A DNA stretch of 64,000 bases from Labedella gwakjiensis (GTDB lineage Bacteria; Actinomycetota; Actinomycetes; Actinomycetales; Microbacteriaceae). This document shows positions 8,225 to 16,031 of the stretch, in pieces. The notes below the pieces were generated by a model. The model had not been told where the DNA came from. It searched no databases and worked only from the letters and a program-made list of their open reading frames with translations. Within the stretch, counting starts at the first letter, position 1. Every line of letters starts with the position of its first letter. The position numbers and the translations under genes were made by a program. Where the stretch lies: NCBI RefSeq assembly GCF_003014675.1, contig NZ_PYAU01000001.1, positions 744,001-808,000 on the forward strand, in the 5' to 3' direction.

Positions 8225-8959
8225 GTGGGGCTCGTCGCGAACGGCCTCGTGCACGTTCTCATCGGTGGGATCGCCGTGGGCGTGGCGTTCGGAGCGGGCG
8301 GGGACGCCGGCCAGTCCGGCGTGCTCAACGCGATCGCGACGACGCCCGGCGGATTCCTGGTGCTGTGGGTCGCGGCGATCGGATTGTGGGGGCTCGCGAT
8401 CTTCCAGCTGACGGACGCCGCGTGGGTCGGAACGCGCGACCCTGCGAAGATCGCCTACCGTCGCACCAAGGCGCTCGGCAAGTCGCTCGGCTTCGCCGGC
8501 ATCGGGCTGCTCGCGGCCTTCATCGCCCTGGGCGGTCGGTCCGACGGCGATTCCACGGCTCAGCGCTTCAGCGAATGGGCCCTCGACTCCCCCGTCGGCG
8601 GTGCGATCCTCGTGATCACCGCACTCCTCATCGGCGCCTTGGGTGTCGGCTTCGGACTCCGGGGCGTGAACCGCACGTTCCGGGAGGACCTCTCCACGCC
8701 CTCGGGGGCGCTCGGCGCGGCTGTGACCGTTGTGGGCGTCGTCGGCCACGTCGCCAAGGGCATCTCGTTCCTGCTCGTGGGCGGACTCCTCCTCTCCGCC
8801 GCGATCGTCGCAGACCCGCAGAGAGCAGGGGGCCTCGACGGCGCGTTGAGCGCAGTGCGGGACCGGCCGTACGGGCCGGCCCTCCTCCTGGTGATCGCCG
8901 TCGGGCTCATCGCCTTCGGCGTCTACCTCGGAGCTCGGGCGCGGTACTTGCGCCGCTGA
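8225..8959 (+). CDS. DUF1206 membrane protein (start uncertain)
   Basis: The 244 residues from GTG 8225 contain three DUF1206 repeats, each a pair of helices with a G-x-A/H-G-x-G type core (RVGLVANGLVHVLIGGIAVG; LGFAGIGLLAAFIALGG; VGHVAKGISFLLVGGLLL). Homologous first repeats normally have 15-40 residues before them. Here the same frame continues upstream with plausible protein (KKINDSPAVWAAAR) back to a stop at 8072, but that stretch has no ATG, GTG or TTG. The true start may be CTG 8081, preceded by GGTAGAG, giving 292 residues. GTG 8225 is the first standard codon but cuts into the repeat. Confidence 0.75.
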   Translation: MGLVANGLVHVLIGGIAVGVAFGAGGDAGQSGVLNAIATTPGGFLVLWVAAIGLWGLAIFQLTDAAWVGTRDPAKIAYRRTKALGKSLGFAGIGLLAAFIALGGRSDGDSTAQRFSEWALDSPVGGAILVITALLIGALGVGFGLRGVNRTFREDLSTPSGALGAAVTVVGVVGHVAKGISFLLVGGLLLSAAIVADPQRAGGLDGALSAVRDRPYGPALLLVIAVGLIAFGVYLGARARYLRR

Positions 8960-8982
8960 CCATCGCTTCGCGGGGTCCCGGA

Positions 8983-9492
8983 TCAGTCCGTCGAGCCGCC
9001 CGCTGCCGACTCGGCACGCCTCGTCGGGAAGCCCGCAGGCGGATCGAGCGTCGCGAGGATCGCGGCGCTCGCCTCGCCGAGTGCGCGCAGCTGCTCGGGT
9101 GAGAGCGCATCGATCACTCGACGGCGCACCTCGCCCACGTGCCCGGGGGCTGTCGCGACGACCTTCTCCCACCCCTCGGCGGTGAGCCGCGCGTTGGTCG
9201 CTCGCTTGTCGGAGGGGCACGGTACCCGTTCGACGTAGCCACGCTGCTCGAGGCGCTTCACAACGTGGGACAGGCGGGGAAGGGTCGCGTTCGTCGCTCC
9301 CGCGAGTTCGGTCATCCGGAGGGTGCGGTCGGGGGCTTCGGAGAGCTGGGCGAGGAGGAAGTACTCGTAGTGGGAGATCCCCGCGTCTGCCTGGAGCTGA
9401 GCGTCGAGGGCGCCGGGGAGCAGCTCGACCACGGCGACGAAGGAGAGCCAGCTGTCGAGCTGCTCGGGCGTGAGCCAGTTCGGCTGCGTCAT
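8983..9492 (-). CDS. MarR family transcriptional regulator
   Basis: A 169-residue MarR protein. The helix-turn-helix is RMTELAGATNATLPRLSHVVKRLEQRGYVER, with wing CPSDKRATNARLTAEGW. ATG 9492 has AAGGAG upstream. It is transcribed divergently from an NAD(P)-binding oxidoreductase gene, the usual arrangement for a MarR repressor and its target. Two matching palindromes in the 111-base shared spacer are good operator candidates. The family usually responds to phenolic or oxidising compounds. Confidence 0.9.
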   Translation of the reverse strand: MTQPNWLTPEQLDSWLSFVAVVELLPGALDAQLQADAGISHYEYFLLAQLSEAPDRTLRMTELAGATNATLPRLSHVVKRLEQRGYVERVPCPSDKRATNARLTAEGWEKVVATAPGHVGEVRRRVIDALSPEQLRALGEASAAILATLDPPAGFPTRRAESAAGGSTD

Positions 9493-9538
9493 CGTGGACT
9501 CCTTCGCGGCACCTGTTCGAGCGCATCCCGAACGATGA

Positions 9539-9582
9539 TTGACGCTTCAACTATACCGGTGCTAACTTACTTGTAGCTTCAA
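9539..9582. promoter_or_regulatory. Twin palindromic operators in the MarR/oxidoreductase divergent promoter
   Basis: TTGACGCTTCAA (9539-9550) and TTGTAGCTTCAA (9571-9582) are two copies of one imperfect palindrome (TTGNNGCTTCAA). Their starts are 32 bases apart, three helical turns. The first also supplies a -35-like TTGACG; CTAACT (9562-9567) follows 17 bases later as a possible -10. The second copy would lie over the transcription start. Binding by the adjacent MarR protein is inferred. Confidence 0.6.
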
Positions 9583-9603
9583 CCATCTAGGAAAGGAATC
9601 GAC

Positions 9604-10221
9604 ATGACGTCGTTCAGCATCATCGGAACCGGGAACATGGCACGCGCGATCGCGGGGGTCGTCTCCTCCGGCGGGGCGGACGTCCAGGTCATCGCCCACA
9701 GCGACCCCGCGTCGGTCGCCCCGATCGACGGAGCCCGCGTCGACGCTCACGGCACCGCGCTCACGGGCGACGTCGTCGTACTCGCCACCCCCTTCGGCGC
9801 GATCGACGACATCGTCTCCACGTACGGCGAGCAGCTCGCAGGGAAGACCGTCGTCGACATCTCGAACCCCGTCGACTTCGCCACCTTCGATTCGCTCGTC
9901 GTGCCCGCCGGGTCGTCGGCCGCCGCGGAGATCGCCGCCACGCTCCCGTCCTCGTCCGTCCTGAAGGCGTTCAACACGAACTTCGCCGCGACGCTCGCCA
10001 CGAAGTCCGTCGACTCCCTCGCCACGACAGTGCTCGTCGCCGGCGACGACGCCGATGCGAAAGTCGCCCTCGTCGCGGCCGTCGAGGCCGGTGGCGTGCG
10101 GGCGATCGACGCCGGCTCCCTCAAGCGCGCGGTCGAGCTCGAGGCCCTCGGGTTCCTGCAGCTCACCCTCGCGGCCGGCGAGAAGACGTCCTGGACGAGC
10201 GGCTTCGCCCTCGCCCGCTGA
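9604..10221 (+). CDS. NADPH-dependent F420-reductase-like / NAD(P)-binding oxidoreductase
   Basis: The 205-residue protein is a Rossmann fold of the F420_oxidored type. It has the dinucleotide motif SIIGTGNMARAIA at the N-terminus, VVLATPFGAIDDIV at the fourth strand and KTVVDISNPVD. AFNTNF and the EALGFLQLTLA segment near the end match the family of F420:NADP oxidoreductases and their relatives. No F420 biosynthesis gene is visible here, so the redox partner is open. Divergence from a MarR gene suggests chemically induced expression. AGGAAAGG precedes ATG 9604. Confidence 0.78.
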   Translation: MTSFSIIGTGNMARAIAGVVSSGGADVQVIAHSDPASVAPIDGARVDAHGTALTGDVVVLATPFGAIDDIVSTYGEQLAGKTVVDISNPVDFATFDSLVVPAGSSAAAEIAATLPSSSVLKAFNTNFAATLATKSVDSLATTVLVAGDDADAKVALVAAVEAGGVRAIDAGSLKRAVELEALGFLQLTLAAGEKTSWTSGFALAR

Positions 10222-10243
10222 CCCATCCCCTCCCTCCCTCACA

Positions 10244-10297
10244 CCAAAAAGATCGCGATACACCATGGGGTTCCGTGGTGTATCGCGATCTTTTTGG
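10244..10297. terminator. Perfect 22-bp hairpin, bidirectional terminator (22-10-22 element)
   Basis: Arms 10244-10265 and 10276-10297 are perfect inverted repeats of 22 bases with a 10-base loop, ending in CCAAAAAGAT / ATCTTTTTGG. This gives a U-run on both strands between convergent genes (end 10221 and end 10329). An element with the same arm length, loop length and outer ten bases lies at 53656-53709. Confidence 0.85.
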
Positions 10298-10328
10298 GGT
10301 CTTCGGGGTTTTTTGCGGGGGCGGGGGG

Positions 10329-11081
10329 TCAGGAGCGGGGGGTGGCGCGGCGGATGACGAGGTAGCCGCCGACGGCGCACAGGAGAGCCGCGACCAGAAC
10401 ACCGCTGAAGACGCCGGTGACGGTGAACGTGGCCACCCACGCCCACACGTCGTCCCAGCCGCCCGCGAGGCCGATGACGAGGCCGACGCCGAGCAGCACC
10501 GCGGCGAGCGCGACGGCCGCCGCCAGGACACCGACCACCCGCCAGCGCATGTAGAGCGTCGTCGCCGCGGCGCCGACGAAGAACACGAACATCTGCAACG
10601 CGAAGGTGGAGAAGAAGTCCTGGTACCAGGGTCCGATCCCGTACCAGAGCGAGTCGAACATATAGGTGCCCGTCCACCAGTGGTCCGTGAGCTTCTCGAG
10701 CTGCACCAGGATGGTGAAGGCTGCCGCGTTGACGAGCGACAGCACCGCGAAGAGCACGGACGTCCCGATCCAGAAGTCGCGCCGCGTCACGCCGAAACCG
10801 AGGGCGAACGGGAACGTCATACCCACGGCCTGGACGCCCACGACCACGAGGTACCACTGCGGCGAGAGCACGGCCCAGCTGTAACGCATGCCGTCCGTGT
10901 CCTCGCCGCTCAACGTGATGAGCGCCGCGATCGCGACACTCACGGCGAACGCGATCCCCACGATGAGCCAGGGGATGCCGATGAACACCGACGGTGCGGC
11001 GAGATGAAGCCGTACGATGCGCCAGATCCGATCGGAGCGGGATGGCGCGGTCGGGGTGAGCGGGACGGTTGCGGTGGTCAT
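10329..11081 (-). CDS. ABC transporter permease subunit
   Basis: A 250-residue integral membrane protein with six predicted helices (for example FIGIPWLIVGIAFAVSVAIAALI and VVGVLAAAVALAAVLLGVGLVIGL). It has no signal peptide and no solute-binding partner nearby. It is encoded immediately after, and overlapping by 4 bases with, an ABC ATPase that itself overlaps a GntR/YtrA-type regulator. This gene order is that of Ytr-like ABC exporters in Gram-positives, which often respond to cell-wall stress. The exported substrate cannot be read from sequence. Confidence 0.82.
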   Translation of the reverse strand: MTTATVPLTPTAPSRSDRIWRIVRLHLAAPSVFIGIPWLIVGIAFAVSVAIAALITLSGEDTDGMRYSWAVLSPQWYLVVVGVQAVGMTFPFALGFGVTRRDFWIGTSVLFAVLSLVNAAAFTILVQLEKLTDHWWTGTYMFDSLWYGIGPWYQDFFSTFALQMFVFFVGAAATTLYMRWRVVGVLAAAVALAAVLLGVGLVIGLAGGWDDVWAWVATFTVTGVFSGVLVAALLCAVGGYLVIRRATPRS

Positions 11082-11986
11082 GCGACGACCTCCTTCTCTG
11101 CGGAGAGATCGGTGCCCGTGAGGTGCACGATGAGTTGCTGCAGGGAGACGGGTGCGAGCTCGAGACCGAGCTCGCGCGCCTCACGGCGCTGGAGGGTGTC
11201 GAGCGCCCCCGTGAACGTGACGGACGCGAGCCCGCCGATTCCGTCCCGCCCGATGATCTCGCGCCCGGCGACGAAGGACTCGACCGCCTCCCGCTTCCCG
11301 GCGACGGTCGTGGCCGAGCCGCGGACCTCTTCGGCGTCGGCGTCGATGAGCACGCGACCCCGATCGATGAGAACGATGTGTTCGAGCAGGTTGCTGACCT
11401 CGTCGATGAGGTGCGTCGACAGCACGATCGTGCGCGGGTGCTCGGCGTAGTCGGCGAGCAGACGATCGTAGAAGGTCGCCCGCGCCACCGCATCGAGGCC
11501 GAGGTAGGGCTCGTCGAAGAATGTCAGTGGCGCCCGCGAGGCCAGTCCGACGATCACGCCGACGGCGGAGAGCTGACCGCGGGAGAGCTTCTTGATCGGT
11601 CGATTCAGGGGGAGCCGGAACTCGGCGACGAGCTCGTCTGCGAGTTCATGGCTCCACTTCGGGAAGAAGAGGGGCGCGCTCTCGAGAACGTGCTTCGGCT
11701 TGAACGAATCGGGGTACTTCTGCGATTCGCCGATGAAGCAGACGCGGCTCAGCACGTCGACGTGCTCGGCCGGCGCACGACCGAACACCTCGAGCCGGCC
11801 GCCGTCGGGGAAGATCTGACCCGTCAGGAGCTGCATGATGGTGGTCTTGCCTGCACCGTTCCGGCCGAGCAGCCCGTAGATGCGGTTCTCCTCGAGGGAG
11901 AGATCGATGCCGTCGAGCGCGGTGAATGAGCCATAGGTCTTGGTGAGACCGCTTGCGCGGACCACGGGGGGCGCCGTATCGGTCAT
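11078..11986 (-). CDS. ABC transporter ATP-binding protein
   Basis: The 302-residue ATPase has every core motif: Walker A GRNGAGKTT, signature LSRGQLSAVG, Walker B PLTFFDEPYLG and H-loop VLSTHLIDE. The C-terminal third is the longer tail usual in export-type ATPases of the YtrB/CcmA group. It should power the membrane permease encoded next. The ATG overlaps the stop of the GntR gene upstream (11983-11986), so the three genes form one translationally coupled operon. Confidence 0.92.
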   Translation of the reverse strand: MTDTAPPVVRASGLTKTYGSFTALDGIDLSLEENRIYGLLGRNGAGKTTIMQLLTGQIFPDGGRLEVFGRAPAEHVDVLSRVCFIGESQKYPDSFKPKHVLESAPLFFPKWSHELADELVAEFRLPLNRPIKKLSRGQLSAVGVIVGLASRAPLTFFDEPYLGLDAVARATFYDRLLADYAEHPRTIVLSTHLIDEVSNLLEHIVLIDRGRVLIDADAEEVRGSATTVAGKREAVESFVAGREIIGRDGIGGLASVTFTGALDTLQRREARELGLELAPVSLQQLIVHLTGTDLSAEKEVVA

Positions 11987-12348
11987 GAGTGGTTTCCTTC
12001 CGTGCGGATCATGTCGGAGAGCTGGGTGGCGGAGATGCCGAGTTTGGCTGCCTCCGTCAGGAGTGGGCGGACGTACTCGTCCGCGAAACGGGTGCGGCGA
12101 CGCTCGACGAGCATGTCTCGTGCTCCGGTGCTGACGAACATCCCGATCCCTCGCTTCTTGTAGATGACCCCGTCCTCGACGAGGCGGTTCACGCCTTTTC
12201 CGGCCGTGGCCGGGTTGATGCGGTGGAACGCGGCGAACTCGTTGGTGGAGGGGATCTGGCTTTCCTCGGGGAGCCGACCCTCGATGATGTCGTTCTCCAC
12301 CTGTTCAGCGATCTGGATGAAGATGGGGCGTGATTCGTCCATCGTCAC
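11983..12348 (-). CDS. GntR family (YtrA-type) transcriptional regulator
   Basis: The 121-residue protein has an N-terminal GntR winged helix (RPIFIQIAEQVENDIIEGRLPEESQIPSTNEFA, then INPATAGKGVNRLVEDGVIYKKRGIGMFV). A short C-terminal helical segment for dimerisation, typical of the YtrA subfamily, follows. YtrA proteins repress their own ABC operon. A strong ribosome site (GGAGGTGACG) precedes ATG 12348, and a palindrome just upstream (12362-12383) is a fitting operator. Confidence 0.9.
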   Translation of the reverse strand: MTMDESRPIFIQIAEQVENDIIEGRLPEESQIPSTNEFAAFHRINPATAGKGVNRLVEDGVIYKKRGIGMFVSTGARDMLVERRRTRFADEYVRPLLTEAAKLGISATQLSDMIRTEGNHS

Positions 12349-12361
12349 CTCCGCCTCGTTG

Positions 12362-12383
12362 GTTCATTACTCATGTAACTAAC
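12362..12383. promoter_or_regulatory. Putative YtrA operator
   Basis: GTTCATTAC-TCAT-GTAACTAAC is a dyad with outer GTT/AAC and inner TTAC/GTAA matched around a 4-base centre. It lies 14 bases upstream of the GntR gene start, where a self-repressing YtrA protein would bind. Confidence 0.6.
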
Positions 12384-12464
12384 CAACCAGGCTTGATCGT
12401 CCGTGTCAAGAGCGAGTCGGGAAAGCGGACGGGATCGGGTCGTTCCGCGCGCTAGGGTCGCGGC

Positions 12465-13592
12465 ATGGAGCGTCTGACGGCGGCCGAGGTGGCGGGGCTC
12501 TACCGCGCACGCCAGCACCTCGGGGAACGTCGACGCGACTCCGAGCCCGCTGCGCCAGGACAGGCTCCGGATCGCGTCGCGGCAGAGGTCCGGCATCACG
12601 TCGGACTTCAGGCTCAGGCGCCCCTCCCGCCGTACACGGCTCTCTGGACCCGGCTCGCCTCCTTCGATCCCGAGACGGCGTCTGGCCTCGTGCGCACCGG
12701 GGAGCTCGTCCGTGTCGTGTGCATGCGCTCGACCATCCACCTCGTGCACGCGGCCGACGCCTGGTCCCTGCGATCACTGACCGCCCCTGTGCTCCTCCGC
12801 GAGTACGACGCCGCGATCGCTCGACGACTCCCCGGAGTCGATGTAGACGCCGTGACCGACCGGGCGCGCGGGATTCTCGACGGGACGACACTCACGTCGC
12901 GCGAGCTGGGTCGGCTCCTCGCCGATCGTTTCGACGAGTACGCGGGGCCCGACCTCGTGAACCTCGTGCGCTGCCACGTGCCGCTCCTCCAGCGTCCCCC
13001 GCGCGGCCAGTGGGGGACAACGGGCCCGGTCGCCTATGCCCGCCTCGATCAGCATGTGCCCGTGCACGACGTCGACACCCGGGTGGAACTACGCCAGCTG
13101 GCCCTGCGCTACCTGCGGGCGTACGGACCGGCGACGCCGGCGGATTTCGCCGCATGGACGGCGCTCCGCGGGGCGCGCGAGGTGTTCGAGACGCTCGGCG
13201 ACGATGCGGTCGCCGTGGACGTCGAGGGTCGGGTGCTGGTCGACGCGGGCGACGCCGATCGCACGAGCGCTCCCCCACCCCCGACGGCGCGACTGCTCGC
13301 GGAGTTCGATGCCGCGCTCCTCTCGCACCGGGATCGGTCGCGCATCCTGCCGACGGCTCACCTCGGCGTCATCGGCTCCCCCAACGGACTCATCCCGTCG
13401 ACGTTCCTCGTCGACGGCGCAGTGGCCGGCCGATGGACGCTGTCGGTGGCGGACGGTGCGGCGCGAGCGGAGCTCCACCCGGTGCGCCGACTCGCGCAGG
13501 GCACCCAGAGCGCCCTCCGCCGCGAGCTGCGCGCGCTCGCCCGCGACCTCTACGGTGCGCGCCTCACAGACGTCGTCCTCTCCCCCGAGTGA
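12465..13592 (+). CDS. Winged-helix DNA-binding protein, HTH_42 (AlkZ/YcaQ-like)
   Basis: A 375-residue HTH_42 family protein. The N-terminal VRHHVGLQAQAPLPPYTALWTRL region matches the conserved QAQ segment. The central part is YLRAYGPATPADFAAWT (winged helix) and the C-terminal third ends ARDLYGARLTDVVLSPE. Relatives include the DNA glycosylases AlkZ and YcaQ, which unhook interstrand cross-links, and catalytically unproven members common in Actinobacteria. I cannot tell which this is. TAGGGT at 12453-12458 lies six bases before ATG 12465, so it is probably leaderless. A second HTH_42 gene lies at 40660. Confidence 0.8.
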   Translation: MERLTAAEVAGLYRARQHLGERRRDSEPAAPGQAPDRVAAEVRHHVGLQAQAPLPPYTALWTRLASFDPETASGLVRTGELVRVVCMRSTIHLVHAADAWSLRSLTAPVLLREYDAAIARRLPGVDVDAVTDRARGILDGTTLTSRELGRLLADRFDEYAGPDLVNLVRCHVPLLQRPPRGQWGTTGPVAYARLDQHVPVHDVDTRVELRQLALRYLRAYGPATPADFAAWTALRGAREVFETLGDDAVAVDVEGRVLVDAGDADRTSAPPPPTARLLAEFDAALLSHRDRSRILPTAHLGVIGSPNGLIPSTFLVDGAVAGRWTLSVADGAARAELHPVRRLAQGTQSALRRELRALARDLYGARLTDVVLSPE

Positions 13593-13601
13593 GCGCCAGG
13601 A

Positions 13602-14480
13602 CTAGGCCGGCAGGAGGACGACAGGGACCGGCGAGTGCCGGACGATCTTCGTGGCCGACGAGCCCATGAAGACGCGGGCGACCGCGCCGGCCGGCTTCGA
13701 TCCGACGACGAGCACGTCTCCTGGCTCCCAATCGACGTCGTCGACGGCCGCGCGCCAATCGGCTCCGACGGCCACGAGCGTCTCGGCGGCGGAGTCGACG
13801 ACCCCACGGTCGCGGAGGCCGTTCAACGAGCGCTCGGCCTGATCCCGCCACTCCGAGAACACGTCGTCCTCGGCATCGAGCCCGACCTCCGGGGGGAACA
13901 TCGCCGGGCGGCGCAGGCCGAACGTGACCACCCGGACGCGTGCATCCGTGGATGCGACGAGCTCACGAAGCCTCAGGATCGATGTGATCTCGGCCTCGTC
14001 TCCCGACCAGGCGAACGTCAGCCGTTCGATACCGTCGACCGGTGCCCGATACCCGCGCGGCGCGACGGCGATCGGCACGGGCGACGAGTGCACGAGACGG
14101 TCGGCCGTGGATCCCAGCACCACCTGTCCGAGGCGGCCGTCGGCGGCGGACCCGAGCACGATGACGGTCGCGTGCTCCTCCCTCGCGGCGGCGATGAGCG
14201 CCGCGGGCACGGACCGGCCCTCGACGCGTCGGAAGGACGTCTGCCGGTGAGGAGATCGCTCGGCGAGACGCGCGCGCGCCGAGGCCAGGTCCTCGTCGGC
14301 GACCCGGCGGGACCACTCGATGAACTCGGCGTCGACCCGTGAGATCGACGGCGTGCCCCACGAGCGCCTCGCGACACTCACGACGGCGAGGCCGATTCCG
14401 AGCCCGTCGGCGAGCGCCCCGCCGAGCTCGAGGGCGTCCTGCGCTCCGCGGCCGTCCGCGAAGCCGACGAGCACCGTCAC
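13602..14480 (-). CDS. Universal stress protein, two UspA domains
   Basis: The 292-residue cytosolic protein has two tandem UspA domains (about 1-140 and 150-292). Both keep the ATP-site loop Gly-x2-Gly-x9-Gly-Ser: VLGSAADGRLGQVVLGS, and in the second GSKPAGAVARVFMGSS. ATP-binding USPs act in starvation, hypoxia and redox stress. GTG 14480 overlaps the TGA of the permease gene by 4 bases, which fixes the start and implies translational coupling. USP domains tied to APC permeases are a recurring pairing and suggest regulation of the transporter. Confidence 0.9.
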   Translation of the reverse strand: MTVLVGFADGRGAQDALELGGALADGLGIGLAVVSVARRSWGTPSISRVDAEFIEWSRRVADEDLASARARLAERSPHRQTSFRRVEGRSVPAALIAAAREEHATVIVLGSAADGRLGQVVLGSTADRLVHSSPVPIAVAPRGYRAPVDGIERLTFAWSGDEAEITSILRLRELVASTDARVRVVTFGLRRPAMFPPEVGLDAEDDVFSEWRDQAERSLNGLRDRGVVDSAAETLVAVGADWRAAVDDVDWEPGDVLVVGSKPAGAVARVFMGSSATKIVRHSPVPVVLLPA

Positions 14481-15943
14481 GGCGCCACCCCGTCTCCCGG
14501 TACCGCCGCATCGCGGCCCGCCGATCCCCCGGCGCCGGTCCCGCCCGTGCCGTTGAGCTTGCTGTGGCGACGACCCCACAGGAAGTAGAACGCGAGCACC
14601 ACGGAGAGCCAGCCGAGGAACCACGCGTACGTCGTCCAGTGCAGTCCGGACAGGATGTACACGCACGCGATGATCGAGAGGATCGGCACGACCGGGTAGC
14701 CGGGGACCTTGAAGCCCCGCGGCAGGTCGGGACGCGTGCGGCGCAGGACGATGACGCCGAGCGACACGACGATGAACGCCACGAGCGTCCCGATGGAGAC
14801 GAGGTCCCACAGGCTGTCGAGCGGGACGAAGCCCGCGAGCAGACCCACGGCGATCGCGACGACGACCGTCGTGTTCACGGGCGTGCGCAGGGTGGGGTGG
14901 ACGCGCGCGAACATCGACGGGAGCAGCCCGTCCCGACCGATCGCGAAGAGGATGCGGGTCTGCCCGTACATCGTGACGAGCGTGACGGAGAAGATCGAGA
15001 TGACCGCTCCGATCGCGAGGATCGTCCCGGGCCAAGCCGCACCCACGACGTTCTCGAGGATCTTCGCGAGGCCGGCCTCGGCCTGGTCCTCGCTCGAGAA
15101 GTCCTGCCACGGCTGCGTGCCGAGGGCGGAGACGGCGACGAGGAGATAGATCACGATGACGGTGATGAGGGCCGCGATGAGCGCGCGCGGGAGGGTCTTC
15201 TGAGGGTCCTTCACCTCGTCGCCGGCCGTCGAGACGGCATCGAGTCCGATGAACGTGAAGAAGATGGTGCCGGCGGCCGCCGTGATCCCCGTGACGCCGT
15301 TCGGGGCGAAGTCCGCGAAGTTGTCGGCGTTGAAGGCCGTGAAGGCGATCGCACTGAATCCCAGCAGGACCGCCAGCTTGATGATCACCATGACGGCGTT
15401 GGCCGCCGCCGACTCGCTCGTGCCGCGGATGAGCAGGACGGCGCACATCGCGACGAGCACGACGGCCGGGAGGTTGATGATGCCTCCCTCGAAGGGCCCG
15501 CCCTCGAGCGCGTCGGGGATCCCGAAACCCAGGAGGTTCGAGAGGAGGAGGTCGACGTAGTCGCTCCAGCCGACGGCGACGGCGGCCGTCGAGACCCCGT
15601 ACTCGAGGAGCAGACACGCGGCCACCCCCATCGCCACGACCTCCCCGAGCGTCGCGTAGGCGTACGAGTACGTGGACCCCGACACCGGTACGGCCGATGC
15701 CATCTCGGCGTAGCAGAGCGCGGACAGCCCGGCTGCGAGACCGGCGAGGAGGAACGCGATGATGACGGCGGGGCCGGCGTCGGGCACCGCCTCGTGCATC
15801 ACGAAGAACACACCCGTGCCGACGGTCGCGCCGACACCGAACATCGTCAGCTGGAAGGCGCTGATCTTCCGGGACAACCCGTCCGGACTCTCGCTCGGCG
15901 CGGTGATCGGCTTCCTGCGGAAGAGTTGCTGCGTCACGGACAT
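14477..15943 (-). CDS. APC superfamily amino acid permease (cationic amino acid transporter type)
   Basis: The 488-residue protein has about twelve to fourteen membrane helices. The opening LSRKISAFQLTMFGVGATVGTGVFFVMHEAV holds the G-x-G-x-GTG substrate-site loop of APC carriers. LCYAEMASAVPVSGSTYSYAYATLGE is the second family signature. The soluble N-terminus and overall length resemble the CAT-like members YfnA and GabP-related permeases. It probably imports basic or branched amino acids; the exact substrate is not decidable. It is translated together with the USP behind it. Confidence 0.9.
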   Translation of the reverse strand: MSVTQQLFRRKPITAPSESPDGLSRKISAFQLTMFGVGATVGTGVFFVMHEAVPDAGPAVIIAFLLAGLAAGLSALCYAEMASAVPVSGSTYSYAYATLGEVVAMGVAACLLLEYGVSTAAVAVGWSDYVDLLLSNLLGFGIPDALEGGPFEGGIINLPAVVLVAMCAVLLIRGTSESAAANAVMVIIKLAVLLGFSAIAFTAFNADNFADFAPNGVTGITAAAGTIFFTFIGLDAVSTAGDEVKDPQKTLPRALIAALITVIVIYLLVAVSALGTQPWQDFSSEDQAEAGLAKILENVVGAAWPGTILAIGAVISIFSVTLVTMYGQTRILFAIGRDGLLPSMFARVHPTLRTPVNTTVVVAIAVGLLAGFVPLDSLWDLVSIGTLVAFIVVSLGVIVLRRTRPDLPRGFKVPGYPVVPILSIIACVYILSGLHWTTYAWFLGWLSVVLAFYFLWGRRHSKLNGTGGTGAGGSAGRDAAVPGDGVAP

Positions 15944-15993
15944 GCGGCCCCCGTTCGTCGGGTGCGATCCGTCGGTCGGCGGCTCGCGAGTTC

Positions 15994-16012
15994 ACGATCG
16001 TTGACCGATCGT
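15994..16012. promoter_or_regulatory. Short perfect hairpin or palindrome between permease and membrane protein genes
   Basis: ACGATCG-TTGAC-CGATCGT is a perfect 7-bp inverted repeat. It lies 51 bases upstream of the permease start and 20 bases after the end of the next gene on the same strand. It could be an operator for the permease or a weak terminator for the gene behind it. Confidence 0.35.
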
Positions 16013-16031
16013 AGGAGCCCGACGGGTCCGG

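Noticed and set aside
13602-15995. Apparent 797-codon fusion of a permease-like and a USP region
   Set aside because: Only the USP part (13602-14480) is coding in this frame. The permease is coded in another frame with its own start and stop, and the two overlap by 4 bases.
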